Positions 22,901-34,400 of a DNA stretch of 64,000 bases are shown here, in pieces. Made by a program: the position numbers and the translations under genes. The first letter of the stretch is position 1, and the number at the start of each line of letters is the position of its first letter. The notes under the pieces were generated by a model. That model saw nothing but the letters and a program-made list of their open reading frames with translations. It had not been told where the DNA came from and did not search any database. This stretch comes from Caprimulgus europaeus (taxonomy: Eukaryota > Chordata > Aves > Caprimulgiformes > Caprimulgidae), in the NCBI GenBank assembly GCA_907165065.1, contig OU015528.1, forward strand, positions 43,639,515-43,703,514. Reading direction: 5' to 3'.

Positions 22901-25290
22901 GAGAAAAGATAAATATTGTGCAATGCTCCACACAGGCAAGGCTATAAACTACTTCTTAAAAATGTTTTGCTTTTACGCAAAAAAGCCCTAAATTTACAAA
23001 AACTTGTTTGTGAACATCCTCAAAATTGCTTGTGCTAATTGTGTTTTAAAATGTTTCATGAACAATAATTAATATCATAAAGAAATCAAAACCTTCGTCA
23101 CAGAACACTTCTGACCATTATTTCAATGAGACACAGGAGAACTTCCCGTTCTCCTTCAGAATGGGAATGCCTGCCTTTTTCCTTTCATGTTCTACTCATG
23201 TAAATTTTTCTCATAAATTCAGTTAAAACTATTTCACCAGTCAAGAGAGTCACAAATGCCAGCAAAAGTACTGCTGAAGTTCCACAGACTTTAAACTATA
23301 GTTTTCAATGCTTCCATCAAACAGGAACAGCACCAAGCAATTCCAGCTGGTAGGTCACAGGTTAGGTAGGAATGTAAGATATTACACAAAGGCCCCTGTA
23401 AGACCACTTTCCTTGCTGACTCCCCGTTTCAGGCAGTGCACTCATGCACGGCATGCACCTTTGGCAGTGATTTTGGCTTACAAAGTCCCACCTTGCACTG
23501 CCCAGGGTGAGGCTTTTCAATCCTTCTAGCCACATGCCAGGTTGGCCTGCACCTTCAGATAAAGGAACTGACCCCAACTGGGAGGAAGGGAGAAGACTTT
23601 CCCCCACTATCCCTTTTTTTTTCCTCCAGTTTTGTCCACCACACAATGTCACAGAGACCTTGCCCGAGCAAGACTAGCATAGCCAGGCTAGTGGCTGAGT
23701 GAGGACTGGGGAACACTTAAGCCGCACTGCTGCCAAATAAGATGTGACAGTCACAGGCACAGTAAAACCTTGCTAAAGGACAAATCCTAATCTACACTGC
23801 TGACAGAATGGTATCCATGAAAACTGTAAGGCTGCTGTTTCACCATAAACAGCCACAGCTCTCTGCAGTGCTGCAGCTCCACTCTCTCTCCTGCATTCCT
23901 TTTGCTACCAGCCACCTCCTTTACACTGGCAACTCATTAGAGCCTTCTCAGACTCTACTCAACACACTAATACAGTGGCAAACCTTCCAATTCTTTTGGC
24001 TGGGTCACCTTGCTGCTAGTGTGGAAATTAAATAAAGTAAGAAAGGGAAAGAAGACCTTCCCTCTCCCATGGCACTGAGATACTACGTTAGCTCCATGTC
24101 TCATGGAATCACATTATGAAATTGAGAAACAACCTTCACAGAGGCTAAATACCACCATTACACCATCCTCTTTTCTGGGTGGAACAAAGCTAGTCCAGCT
24201 AGCTTTGACTAGTCTGTACTTTAAAAATAAAAATTAAACAGGAGATACAACTCTATTTAGACCTTCATGAGGAATTACATCACCAAAAAAACCCTATACA
24301 AGACAACTTTCTCACCTATAAAGAGGACAAGTGAGAGAAAGAAAACACCATACATCACAGAAATCACTTCTATCCACTGAGATAGCTTTAGCAGCACACA
24401 GATGCTACAATAAAAGCTATAAGAATTTATACAGAATAGAATTAACCATCCCCCCCCTCCCCTTTCTATTTGAAATCAGGACCGAAAGGAACTCAAGTTA
24501 CTTGAAAAGTAAGTCTATGTCTAGGCAAGAAACCAACAGTGGATGTTTCAAGCTAAAAAATACCATTTATTTAACATAAATAAGATACTGCTTCAACCTA
24601 ATTTAAAGCAGTCCTAATTTTAAGTAGACTATACTAGGATGAGACCTTCTACATAAGTATGTATAGTTATCCACGCTCCCAAATTATCTGTCCATCTCTG
24701 GAAATTCTCTGGCTGCAGCACACAGATACTGCACGTTACAGAAAATGAAAACCACAAGTTAGCAGAAACAAGAGTTCAATCTTCCTTTTGACTTATACCA
24801 AACACCGACAAATACTTTATAGTGAAGAGCAGGGCAAACCTTTACTCATGAAAACAAAAATAACACCTGAAGCAATTGCTTAACAGGAAAATAAACGCTA
24901 TGTACTGACAATTCTCTCGATTGTCAATTTGGTAACTGACAGCAAGCAAAGCAATTCTACACAGAGGGCTCTGAAGACACTACGGGCCCCAAAAGCAGAG
25001 CTGAACAGCTAGTGACTTACTGGAAACACTGCTAGACTGTCCTGTGGGGCAGACTTTGGCAAGAGAGACTTGGCAGCATAACTTTAAAATGGATATAGGA
25101 AGTTCTTCTAGTCTTCCATGGGAGAGCCTCTGGAATCTTTGAGTGTACTAAAATTTTTTTTCTCTTTGTTTTTTACATATCAGGCTGTGTGTTTTATTTT
25201 TCAATGTCTCTTAAATAGGATTCAAAATTGATGTACCTCTCCCATTTGCTGTTCAATAATTTGATGGGCCAGTTCCTCTACGGTTGCCAT
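4795..25290 (-). CDS. NR2C1: Orphan nuclear receptor TR2, first ~414 residues (gene continues left of window)
   Basis: NR2C1 is a nuclear receptor that binds direct repeats of AGGTCA, alone or with its paralogue NR2C2. It is best known as a repressor, for example in the complex that silences embryonic globin genes. Nine coding exons join in frame: 25290-25237, 20669-20562, 16310-16080, 12686-12605, 10216-10037, 8673-8526, 8424-8334, 7069-6885 and 4957-4795. All have GT-AG borders and the phases agree. The product has an N-terminal glutamine-rich region repeating QRIQI/QKIQI motifs (about 19-131), a two-zinc-finger DNA-binding domain (about 150-215), then the hinge and the start of the ligand-binding region, ending in [13 protein letters not shown] and [12 protein letters not shown]. 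The ATG at 25,290 has an in-frame TGA 12 bases upstream and an A at -3 with G at +4. The main ligand-binding-domain exons are outside the window. No ligand is firmly established for the family. Confidence 0.96.
4958..6884 (-). other. NR2C1 intron, no further feature seen
   Basis: AT-rich intron of 1.9 kb between the exons at 6,885 and 4,957. Donor GTAAGG, acceptor TTACAG. No repeat, RNA gene or plausible extra exon was recognised. Confidence 0.85.
6885..7069 (-). CDS. NR2C1: NR2C1 coding exon, hinge region
   Basis: 185 bases, acceptor CCCTTAG, donor AG|GTAAGG. It encodes 61 residues starting [20 protein letters not shown], the conserved segment shared with NR2C2. An acidic, Gln/Ser-rich stretch ([12 protein letters not shown]) follows and is poorly conserved. 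It ends in the split Arg codon. Confidence 0.95.
7070..8333 (-). other. NR2C1 intron, no further feature seen
   Basis: 1.26 kb intron with donor GTATAT and acceptor CCCTTAG. AT-rich. Nothing else could be identified. Confidence 0.85.
8334..8424 (-). CDS. NR2C1: NR2C1 coding exon, hinge
   Basis: 91 bases encoding a split Arg and 30 residues ([20 protein letters not shown], then [10 protein letters not shown]). The TGLL-SGMF-NIH pattern matches human NR2C1 as I recall it. It is separated from the previous exon by an intron of only 101 bases (8,425-8,525). Confidence 0.95.
8526..8673 (-). CDS. NR2C1: NR2C1 coding exon after the DNA-binding domain
   Basis: 148 bases. The acceptor is TTGTTAG; another AG seven bases further on would bring in a stop, so the boundary at 8,673 is the one that keeps the frame and gives the family sequence SVQCERKP. 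It then encodes [20 protein letters not shown] and RKDLRSPL, a strongly conserved block that carries phosphorylatable Ser residues in the family. Donor AG|GTATGT. Confidence 0.96.
8674..10036 (-). other. NR2C1 intron, no further feature seen
   Basis: 1.36 kb intron with donor GTAAGT and acceptor TTGTTAG. Mostly unique, AT-rich sequence. Confidence 0.85.
10037..10216 (-). CDS. NR2C1: NR2C1 coding exon, main part of the DNA-binding domain
   Basis: 180 bases encoding residues 159-218 and the first base of codon 219. It holds the second half of zinc finger 1 (Cys167, Cys170) with the P-box in CEGCKG, which sets AGGTCA half-site specificity. It also holds all four ligands of finger 2 (Cys186, Cys192, Cys202, Cys205) and the C-terminal [12 protein letters not shown] helix. 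No zinc ligand is missing. Acceptor AACTAG, donor GTAAGT. Confidence 0.98.
10217..12604 (-). other. NR2C1 intron, simple repeats only
   Basis: 2.4 kb intron splitting zinc finger 1, donor GTATTT. It contains a short TC run at about 11,787-11,801 and a TA run at about 12,488-12,500. A slightly GC-richer patch at 11,000-11,350 shows no recognisable repeat or exon. Confidence 0.8.
12605..12686 (-). CDS. NR2C1: NR2C1 coding exon, start of zinc finger 1
   Basis: 82 bases encoding residues 132-158 and the first base of Gly159: [20 protein letters not shown], then VCGDKAS. It supplies the first two zinc ligands (Cys150, Cys153) and the conserved VCGDKASG box. Acceptor TTTCCAG, donor CATCAG|GTATTT. 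Confidence 0.97.
12687..16079 (-). other. NR2C1 intron, no further feature seen
   Basis: 3.4 kb AT-rich intron, donor GTAGAT and acceptor TTTCCAG. Short open frames occur by chance. No repeat family was recognised. Confidence 0.8.
16080..16310 (-). CDS. NR2C1: NR2C1 coding exon, N-terminal activation/modulator region
   Basis: 231 bases, phase 0 at both ends, 77 residues. It starts [20 protein letters not shown] and continues with [20 protein letters not shown], both nearly identical to mammalian NR2C1. Two related PxKVIL repeats ([18 protein letters not shown]) are visible. Acceptor ATTAG, donor CCAG|GTAGAT. Confidence 0.96.
16311..20561 (-). other. NR2C1 intron, no further feature seen
   Basis: 4.25 kb intron, donor GTATGC and acceptor TTATTAG. 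AT-rich with short homopolymer runs. A 136-codon open frame at 19,593-20,003 shows no domain and is judged to be chance. Confidence 0.8.
20562..20669 (-). CDS. NR2C1: NR2C1 coding exon, extra N-terminal segment resembling NR2C2
   Basis: 108 bases, phase 0 on both sides, 36 residues starting [15 protein letters not shown] and containing TPQRIQIV and LPQRIQ. Splice sites are good (acceptor TTTTTCTAG, donor ACAG|GTATGC). The segment resembles the N-terminus of NR2C2 (TR4), which as I recall also reads PRIQI...SPQRIQ directly before [10 protein letters not shown]. Human NR2C1 as I recall it goes straight from the first coding exon (ending QQMGE) to IVT. Because the exon is symmetric, skipping it would give that shorter form without a frame change. 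Exon identity is strongly supported by splice sites and the paralogue match. How often it is included is unknown. Confidence 0.88.
20670..25236 (-). other. NR2C1 intron, one possible cryptic exon
   Basis: 4.6 kb intron, donor GTACAT and acceptor TTCTAG. It contains a minus-strand open frame at 21,625-21,885 with a strong hydrophobic segment, listed separately. Two 13-base copies of atggatacactac lie near 20,704-20,735. Nothing else is recognised. Confidence 0.75.
21625..21885 (-). other. Open frame with transmembrane-like segment, possible cryptic exon
   Basis: After a plausible acceptor (GGCTTTTAG) there are 86 open codons, [16 protein letters not shown] and on, ending in TGA at 21,625. They hold about 25 consecutive hydrophobic residues ([19 protein letters not shown] and following) flanked by basic residues ([12 protein letters not shown]), the pattern of a single-pass membrane anchor. 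I do not recognise the protein. It has no clear initiator ATG, does not belong to NR2C1, and may be chance or an old exon fragment. Confidence 0.25.
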
Positions 25291-25312
25291 GATCTTTAAT
25301 CACCAGAACTTC
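25237..25312 (-). CDS. NR2C1: NR2C1 exon 2, start codon exon
   Basis: 76-base exon; the coding part is 25,290-25,237, 18 codons reading [18 protein letters not shown], nearly the same as the mammalian N-terminus. The 22 untranslated bases before the ATG contain an in-frame TGA, which fixes the start. Acceptor TTTGACAG, donor GAGAG|GTACAT. Confidence 0.96.
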
Positions 25313-28300
25313 CTGTCAAAGAAAGGAAAGAAGATGCTTAACATCTATAGCCTCAACAATAAAAATATCTCGGGGAAAATACAGTTCACATAGGTAAAGG
25401 ATGTTCATAACTGTCTGAAGGTGACATCCCTGTAGAATTTAGAGTTTGATTATACTATAAAAATAATAATTTATTTTCTATTTGTAAACTTTTGTATCTT
25501 TTTACTCAAATAACTCACATAGAAACTTCCTATTTTTCCCCCTCTGCTTTCCCAAAGAGCAACAATTTAAGATGATCCCTGTGAGAACAGAAGTGTATCA
25601 CTGACCATGACATCAGCAGGAACATAATTAACAGCTTAAAAACTGGAACAGAGTCAATTTTTTTAATGTAGATCAAGGGGGGTGGATCTAATTTCTGAAC
25701 TCATATTGATTTTTTCATATTAACAGGAGTGCTTGAAGGTCAATTTTGTAATTAATAGGAGGCACTACTTGGGAACTAGAAAATAGACATATTTTTAAAA
25801 AGATGCTATTTTGCAATCAATACTGTAGTTATAGCATAAGAAGTCCAAATTTTAATACGAATAATTTTGTAGGATTTAACAGATACTACTACATTAATGC
25901 ACAATTAAGTATTTAAATGTATGCCTTGTTTGTTTGGGTATCAATTTACAAACATTCACTATGCAGTACTTAAAAGGAACATACACAAAAGAAGCACCAT
26001 AAAAATTTAATTTTCCTGACAAAAGCTGTATTAAATCCACTGTAGTATCTACTTCTATGAACCAACACAGTGCTCTTACACTACAGGATATGTTTATATG
26101 TAGGCTCATATTCTATGATACGTTTTCTTCTTTTAAATAAAATACTTAAGAGCAACAAAATATTGCACTGTTTACACACACAGTGCCAGAAATGAGTACT
26201 GTGTCATTAAAAAAAAAAACAAACCAAACCTTAATGTCCTAAAAGCAAATTAGAGAACTATTTCCTAAGATGGACACACTTTAGGTAGAGAGCTCTACTT
26301 TTTGTAAAGAGTTATTTCAGAGGAAGATTTTACCACTTTGTAATAATATATCGTACCAGAAATACTGTGTGTATGATGGTATTTTGCAAGAAAACAAGAG
26401 TAAACTAAGAAAAATGTTGAAATTCTGATCTCAGAGCTGATCCTGCTTTGAGTGAGGTTTTAGACTAGAGATGCCCTTATGTCCCTTCCCACCTGGAATT
26501 TCGCACAACTCAAAAATGCACTATTTTCTTAGCTACAGGAACAACAAGAGTTGCTTGCAATTACAAAAAGTCTCCAATATTTTGTAAGCAGTTTGATTTG
26601 AAAAATCTTTTGGCTGCCTCCACACAGGTCACCTGTGCAGATATTTTCAATGACACAATAAACAATTATCTAATTTTGAAGTTTTACTTCACCGAGTCTC
26701 TAGTTTAAAGAGCTATACACAAGAAAGCTTATTTTCAGCAGTTTAAAAAAAAATTATGGAGAATACACGTTGCCCTACGTCAGCCTTTTGAGAAAGCAGT
26801 GACATCTTCCATTCTGCAATCACTGCCTCTAGCATTGTGTACATTATTTTCACTAAAGAAACTACACTACATCAGCATCATTTTCCCATCAGAAAAGCCA
26901 GGTCTGTTTAATCCTTCCCATAACAAAGTATGCTTATGACCTTCTCAATTTTAATCATACTTACCAACAGAGCCTATGACTACTTTATCTTCTACTTTTC
27001 TAAAACTCCTAGTGTTTTGGCCTACAGATTTAGCATGTTTCAACAAGAATACTGAATACTAATTATTACTGCTATAGCTGTGTTGCACCAACTCAGTAGC
27101 ACACAGACATGAACAATACAGTACGGTGAAAAGAAAAGTTTAATTTATTGTTCATCTAGTAAAAGCTCGCCATCAAATACTGAACTTGTACAGGGGGCAA
27201 ATCTGGAAAATAACTTTTACAGAAATTGACTCAGACATGAAGAGTAAAAAAGATTTTTACCCATCATACCTGTAGCACTGCAAAATGATAATTAAAGATT
27301 CTCTTTGTCTATCATACAATTGCTTTAAATTAACATATCGACACATTAATATTTTTGCTACAAACTCAGTAAATGAAAGATGGAGAGATCTGATTTCTCC
27401 AAGCTCCCATGAGTACTTTGTCCATGGTCTTAACAAGGAGAAAGGTCTTTTCTTTTAAATGTTGTGGACTCATTACTACCTTACTCAAAACAATTCTGTC
27501 ACCAGAATGGCTAGCCCTAATCTGTATCTTGGCCTAAGTTTCCAACCTTTCTTCCTGCTGCCAGCACTGGTAGCTCTGGGACTTCACAGCCAGCAGCAAA
27601 GTTTTATTTTTGTCTGTGTTAGTTCTCAGCCCACGGAACTACTTGCACGTGCTATGTTACCATGCAAACGCTGCTGCTGTACCGGTGGAAGAGGGGAACT
27701 GTAGATCACACCTTTCCACAGCAGCAGCAATCTACATCATCATAAGGCATCTGCAGTCTCCCGTATTTTCCCACATCTCTATAAATTGTTGCAAGATGAG
27801 CCTTAGAGCTTATTTCTGGATCTTACAGATGAACCTGGTGAAGAAACAAGAGTGTGATAAAAAGCAACATAGAGCCACAGGACAAAACAGGCAACACTTG
27901 TGATGGGGAAGTGGCCCAGCAGAGACTAGCTAAAGTACTGTACAATTAGGAGAATGACAGGGATCTATCTTCTTGCCTTACCCGGTATTTCTAGGAAGGG
28001 TATTATTCTCTAATTGCGAGAGCCTTAATAGTCAAAGCTACTTTTAGAAACAATGCAAGGAAAGCACTGCAGTTATAAAAGTTTCACACATTTGAGCTTA
28101 TTCATAGCTAAACTTCTTATTTTCTAGTAGACATACACCTCAGCACAGACTTTTCAACCTCTTAGTAGTTAGCCCTCCAGTTAACAGATACTGATCTTTG
28201 CAATTCCCAACACAGAACTAAATGGTGTCCCATTTTTAGACGCTCTTTGTGTTCTTTGAACTTGGATTTTATGTTCTTTGCCATACTGCCAAATCCTTAC

Positions 28301-28936
28301 CGAGAGTATGGGGAGACTTTGTACTGGTTATGGCAGAATTCTGTATTGGTGTTAACAATTATCTGTAACAAGATCTCGCTTATGAGCCAGAATAGCTTTA
28401 AGAGAAAGCAGGCATTTTCACATTATTAATTCAGTGCTATCAAACAGCACTAATAAAACATTGAAAATATTCAGCTCTCCCAAACCCAGAATAGGCAATA
28501 GGCATCCTTTATACTTGCTGTTAGGAGCAATATTAAGTATACCGTTTCACTCTTCAGAGCAGTGGAAGAGGTTCTTTAAAAGCGATTCTCTGTCTTAAAG
28601 ATGTATTGTTTTTGCAAGAATCCTAAATTAGAGATGAAAAAAAGTAGGAAGGAATTTGGAAGAGAACAGAATGTGTACTCAGCTGTGGCAATTCAGTCTA
28701 AATGCCTCCAAAATAAATAAAATTAAAGAAAACCCAAAAGGCAGTGGTAAGCAAATCCTTTCACAAACTGCTTAGAATCAAACTGCTTTAAAGGTGATGA
28801 TTGGTAAATAAAAACCTAAAGACATTACAATGGACTCTGAAAGCCTGACTAGATTAATATTCCCTAAACAAGTGATGCTCCTATCTTTCCCCAATCAGAG
28901 TAACTTTACTAGTCAAAAAGATGTTCTTTGAAATTG

Positions 28937-29470
28937 CCCTGGTTTCACTAGAATAGATTGAATTTTCTTCTTAGTAGTTAGAATAGCTGTGTTTTGGTTT
29001 CAGTATGGGAATAGTTATGAGAAGAATGCCGATACGGTGCGAATGTTATTAGTTGCTGCTCATCCAAAGTCATTGTAGTTTTTGCTGGTTACCAAGTGCA
29101 AAGGACTGGGAGGGGGGAAGTGTAGTAATCAGCAAACCCTTAAATTGGCATTTGGATATGCAATGAGATATTCCATATCGTACCACGTCACGTTCAGTAT
29201 ATGAACCAGGGCTGACTGGAAAACGGGGGTGTTCTCTCGGGGATTCCTTGCGCTCGCTCTGCTTGGATTGCGGTTTTGGTTTCGGGACTGTCTGGGCTCC
29301 GGGATCGCTGGCTGGCACAGGCTGGACACCGGTCAGTGGGTGGTGAGCAACTGCACTGTGCATCACTCATTTGCCTATTCTGTTATTACTGTTATTATTA
29401 TTGCATTTCAATCAGTAAACTGTTTTTATCTCAACCCACAAGTTTCTTACTTCTACCCAAGAAATCTCTG
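28937..29470 (+). mobile_element. ERVL-type solo LTR, diverged
   Basis: Plus-strand sequence with the LTR order seen at 3,690-4,191. It starts ctggtttcactagaataga with the ttcttcttagtag block, has a central CACGTCA element and a gtatatgaacc TATA-like box near 29,195-29,210, and then a GC-richer transcribed part. Next come the gcaactgcactgtgcatcac block, a TTATTATTATTG run, and the cagtaaactgtttttatctc block near the 3' end. The terminal bases are lost or too diverged to place. No viral genes are attached. It is antisense to NR2C1. Confidence 0.75.
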
Positions 29471-30727
29471 TTTACAAGAGTTTTCAAACTCAGCTATTTC
29501 TGAACTGGAAGAATGTCACCCCTCCATTCAAAGCACCTTCAAGAAGGTTTTACTCAACAAAAACAATCTTTAGAGAATGATTTGTAAATGGCAGAGCTCT
29601 CAGAAAAAAAAAAAAATCCCTAAGAACAGTATAAAAAACACTAAGTGTTCATCACTGAGCACATCCACACAACCACCACATCAGGACAACTTTTAAGAAT
29701 GCTGGTTTTAACATTAGTGCTTCACTGTACACTGTCATTGCATCTTAGAAAAAAATAAATTATCCTCTTTTACCTACAAGTAGTTAACAATAAAAATTGA
29801 AAAAATAAGAAGGAAACTCATCTTGAAACTCCATAAATTCTTGATCATGGTCATGAATTCACCAGCTATAAGCTTGCAGTATGAATCCCATACATCCAAA
29901 TCCTGTTGAGACACAGAAACCTCAAATCAAAACAAAAGCTTTTCAATTGTTCATCCAGTCATTCTGTGCTGCTCTTTAGATCATGCTGCAGCTCAGACGC
30001 ATGCTTCTGCAGCGTCATCTTGGTAAGAAACAAAAAGACTGACCTTCAGAATTGGGAGGTGTGTGCTTTAAGGAATTACTTTGCATCTGCTAGTTAGCTC
30101 TCCTAAACCAAATGCGACTTCTCTCCCAGCTAAGAAGTATTAGTAAAGTAAGTTAGCTTACAAACCGAAACCAATTTAAACTAACATGTTTTACCTTGCA
30201 GTAAAGCAGCGAAGGAATACACACATATTCAACTATGGTGCTCCAGCCACAGGCAAACTAACTCTCAGAGAGGTATAAACCATTAGAAGTGAATTTCTGA
30301 AGAATTTCTGCAATAAGATGAAAATAATCTTAAAGGTGCTCTCATCTAATGTGATCCTCCTGATTTCAGAAATGCTTCTTTTTTCCACACTTGTCCAAAC
30401 TATGCCACACACATCAGGCACACATCAGGCAACACAGGGTGGATGATTTTTATTTCTAGTATAGCAAAGAAGTAGACTGAGTCAAATAATTAATTGATGG
30501 TGTCTTCCTTGAGAATGCTTTGTTCTCCTTTCAAAGGGAAGGAGACAAATTAAGATAAAACAAACTTTATCCAGATGCTAATTATAGACTGCTAATCACA
30601 TTAAGATTTCCTTTCTAAAGTTATCTAAAACAATGAAAGGAATTCTGAGACCTGAGAATACAACATTAAAAAAAAAAAACGCACATACTTTAAGGATCTT
30701 CTTTATAATGTCCTACCATTGGGACAC

Positions 30728-31472
30728 GGCAACCCTGGACACATGTACTGACTGGGGAACGAGAGGCTGGGGAGCAGCCCTGCAGAGGGACCTGGGGGTT
30801 CTGGTCAATGGCAAGTTGAACATGAGCCAACAGTGTGTCCTGGCTGCCAAGAGGGCCAACCATGTCCTGGGGTGCATCAAGCACTGCATTGCGAACCTGT
30901 CAAGGGAGGTGATCGTCCTGCTCTGCTCCACACTGGTGCAGCCTCACCTGGAGTACTGTGTGCAGTTTTGGGTGCCACAGGATAAAAAGGATAGAAAGCT
31001 CCTGGAGAGTGTCCAGAGGAGGGCCACGAAACTGTGTGAAGGGCTTACAGGGGAAGCCGTGTGAGGAGAGGCTGAAGTCGCTTGGATTGTTCAGCCTGGA
31101 GAAGAGGAGACTGAGAGGAGATCTCATCGCAGTCTGTAACTTCCTCACAAGGGGAAGAGGAAGGGCAGGTGCTGATCTCTTCTCTCTGGTGACCAACAAT
31201 AGGACCAGGGGAAACGGCAGAAAGATTTTCCAGGGGAGGTTTAGGTTGGACATGAGGAAAAGGTTCTTCACCCAGAGGGTGGTGGAGCACTGGAACAGGC
31301 CCCTGAGAGAGGTGGTCATGGCACCAAGCCTGACAATATTCAAGAAGCATTTGGACAATGCCCTCAGACACATGGTCTGAATCTTGGGATTGTCCTATGC
31401 TAGGGCAAGAGCTGGACTCAATGATCCTTGTGGGTCCCTTCCAACTCACAACATTCTATGATTCTATGATAA
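30728..31472 (+). mobile_element. 5'-truncated CR1 LINE tail
   Basis: Plus-strand CR1 3' portion. It starts inside the end of ORF2 (readable blocks RDLGVLVNGKLNMSQQCVLA and [13 protein letters not shown]). It runs through the conserved gaagaggagactgagaggag segment and the 3'UTR and ends in two ATTCTATGAT copies at 31,453-31,472, the signature CR1 terminus. The reading frame is broken near 31,060. It is antisense to NR2C1 in intron 1. Confidence 0.95.
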
Positions 31473-34400
31473 TATTACAGTTATATTAGTAATCCAAGAG
31501 GAGGGAGGAGGAGAGCCAAGGCTCCTGTTAATGCATCAAGGGCTAAGTTGTTTGCAAATACTGCCCAATTAAATTTTACCTTATTCATATCTCACTTTGA
31601 ATACTCTTGTGAAAATTATTTTCTTTACTCACTGTTTCAACCAGTGAGTCTACAGTTGCTTATAGCAATTACAGCTGAATTGTTCTACTGGTTTCTCTTT
31701 TTCACATCAGACTGAAGACCCTTCCCTTCACTTTTACCATGAAGGTTCTGAAAAGTGAAATAATAAATGCTTTGTCCCATGACCATTTACCTAATGATAC
31801 TGTTCACTGCTTAAGTGCTTATTTCCTTTTACAACTTTTTGCGGATCTGCCATTAAGATTGGAATGACACTTTCTAAAACTACAAAACAAATACATAACC
31901 TTCAATTTGTCTTAAAGGAGATGCATTGCCAACAACAATGTCAAAACTGACATTTAGACTGTCAACATAATTAGATCACTGCCTCTCCAACTGCCCACTA
32001 TATTCTACTTTTGTACCCTTGTGCTCCCTCAGTCCATGATGATCCACTTGTGTATTTTCCCATTAGTGGTAAATTTCTGGGGTCAGCGAAATATCACTTT
32101 CTTAGACAATAACCAACACATTAAGGCTCCTCTTCTGTTGCTCTAGGTACAGAATAACACAAATATTAGCATCTGTATTTATACTGATTAGATCTGCTTT
32201 ACAAGTATAATCACTGCATTTGTTTTCAAAGTTATTTCTTGAGTGTTTAACAGTATTTCTCACAATTTTTTTTTTTAAATGAAGCTCTTCCAAGAGCCAG
32301 TAAAAAAGAGAGAGACGGGATTATATAACCATCTTTTATTTTCAAAACCTCAATCCCTCTACACAATTTATTAGAAGAAGCATCTAAAAGCAGGCATTTT
32401 GACAAAACAGGCATTAGACTTCCTCTGTATTACTTGCGGTGCATTTATTACATCTCTCTTCAGTATTCAGAGTAAGATGAAATGCAACTAGAATCTCTTT
32501 CTGTATGTAAATGCTATATAAATATTGTTAGTTTATGCCCCTAATAAATGAGTTAGTGAGACTTCTTGGCAGGAGGAGCCAGAGTTATTTTTAAATACAT
32601 CACTACCATCAGTGTTAGCCCAAACTTCTTGTTGCTGAACCTGGCATCACTGGTGATGGTTTTTCATTGCTACTTTAGATAAGCAGTCCATGAGCCACCA
32701 TGTCAGTGGAAAACTTGAATTAGTTTGCACTAATTCAACCACTCTTCTCTACTTCTTCCTCAGTTTTTATGTGCAAGAGTTTTCCAAATGTTTTAGTCAA
32801 AATAACTTAAGAAAGACTTACTTTTTAAATTGTTTTTGGCTTACTTCAAACTGAAATGGGTTGGGAAGCACTCTCACAAGAGCAGCCAGCAGATCTGAGG
32901 GTTGGTAATCCGAAGCACTAACCTCTCCACTAGTAGACTTCAACGTTCAACTTGCACTCTTCTCCAGGGACAAAAGCTATTCAACTTTAATTATCCTAGC
33001 AGGAAGTTCCTACTAATAGTACTTCAAAATATTATAACAGTGTAGACTAAGGACTTAAAAAGCAGTAGCAGGAAGAATATTTCTTTATGTTTGGACTCTC
33101 AAATTGATATAAATGGGAACGTGTCTGACTCCATTACATTGCACTGCTGGTACGGCTGCCCCACTATCAAGTAAATTCTGATTTAACACCCTTTAAATGA
33201 GTAAGAACAAACGGCATCAGTATGAAGATACAACATGAACAAATTCTGTCCATCTCCGAGATCTCCAGTTTCCTTTTTAAAAAAAATGTCATAACCCTGG
33301 CCAGTGTAGTTTTAGTGGTGCAAAAACCATGCTTGTAAAATTTGAGTAGTTTAACTTACCCTACCAGCACTGTCAAACCAATCTGACTCTGTATGTATGG
33401 AATGCATAATGATTCTGAGAATTACTATGTATATGTATGATACATGTGTCAATATAGGGGTCTTTCCTCAACTAAATCCACTTGTAGAAAATCAGATGCA
33501 CATTTAAACCAATAAAGTTACGTAAGAACTTTCTAGATACTTTTGAGGTTCAGGCATATTAACTAGTTATGACTGCAGAAGCTACTGTGAACTTTACTTT
33601 CTGTTCTCATATTACAGCAAAGAGAAATGCAGGAAGATCAACACAATTTTTAAGGAAAGCTCAAAAGGTTAATATAATGGAAAGCTAACTGGAAAAGTCT
33701 TCCCTCTTAAAAGAAGCTGTCTTGATCTCTCTCTGTAGTCACACTGCTTCAGTAGTAAATGATTTCAACACATCTCAGAAAATGAACATAAGGGTACACT
33801 ATTTTCGCTTAGGTCATTACACTGGGCTTACAGCTGCTCTGTACCTTAAAATGGAAACCAGTTCTAATTTCTATTCTCAAATTCATCACACACTAATTAA
33901 GAATTCAGCATATCCCGTGCCAAACCTGTTTAATAAATATTTACACATAAAATAGAAAGCACTTAACAAACCCTCTATGATTAAAAGTGCCACAGTTAGG
34001 GGGCTCTTACTTATTTTAAGCGCTAAGATTTCTTTATACTTCTGAACAGTATTCTGCAATGCTTTATAGATAATAAATAAAGTCAAGGAACCCAAACATA
34101 TTTGTGAAACAAATGACACTATTCTGCTCAATACATACAAGAAAAGCTCAATGAGCTATTCTTGGATTATCGTTCTATAAGCCAAATTGCTCAAGATGGT
34201 AGAACAGCTGCTAGACTTAAAGGAGTAACATTCTCTTTATCAGTGAACTAAGGAATATTTATGTGACTTGACACCCAGCTAGAAACTATTTATTAAATTT
34301 GCATGACACTAAGATTTAGAGAGTACACATGTAAGAGACAGGTAACTAAAGGAAACACTGAAGCAGCTGCAAAAACCTGCAGGCAAGCAAGGAAAGATGA

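Noticed and set aside
32887..32935. tRNA-like or SINE-like stretch (gagaggttagtgcttcggat on the minus strand)
   Set aside because: It resembles a tRNA A-box region, but no B box, full cloverleaf or recognisable SINE body follows. The signal is too weak to call.
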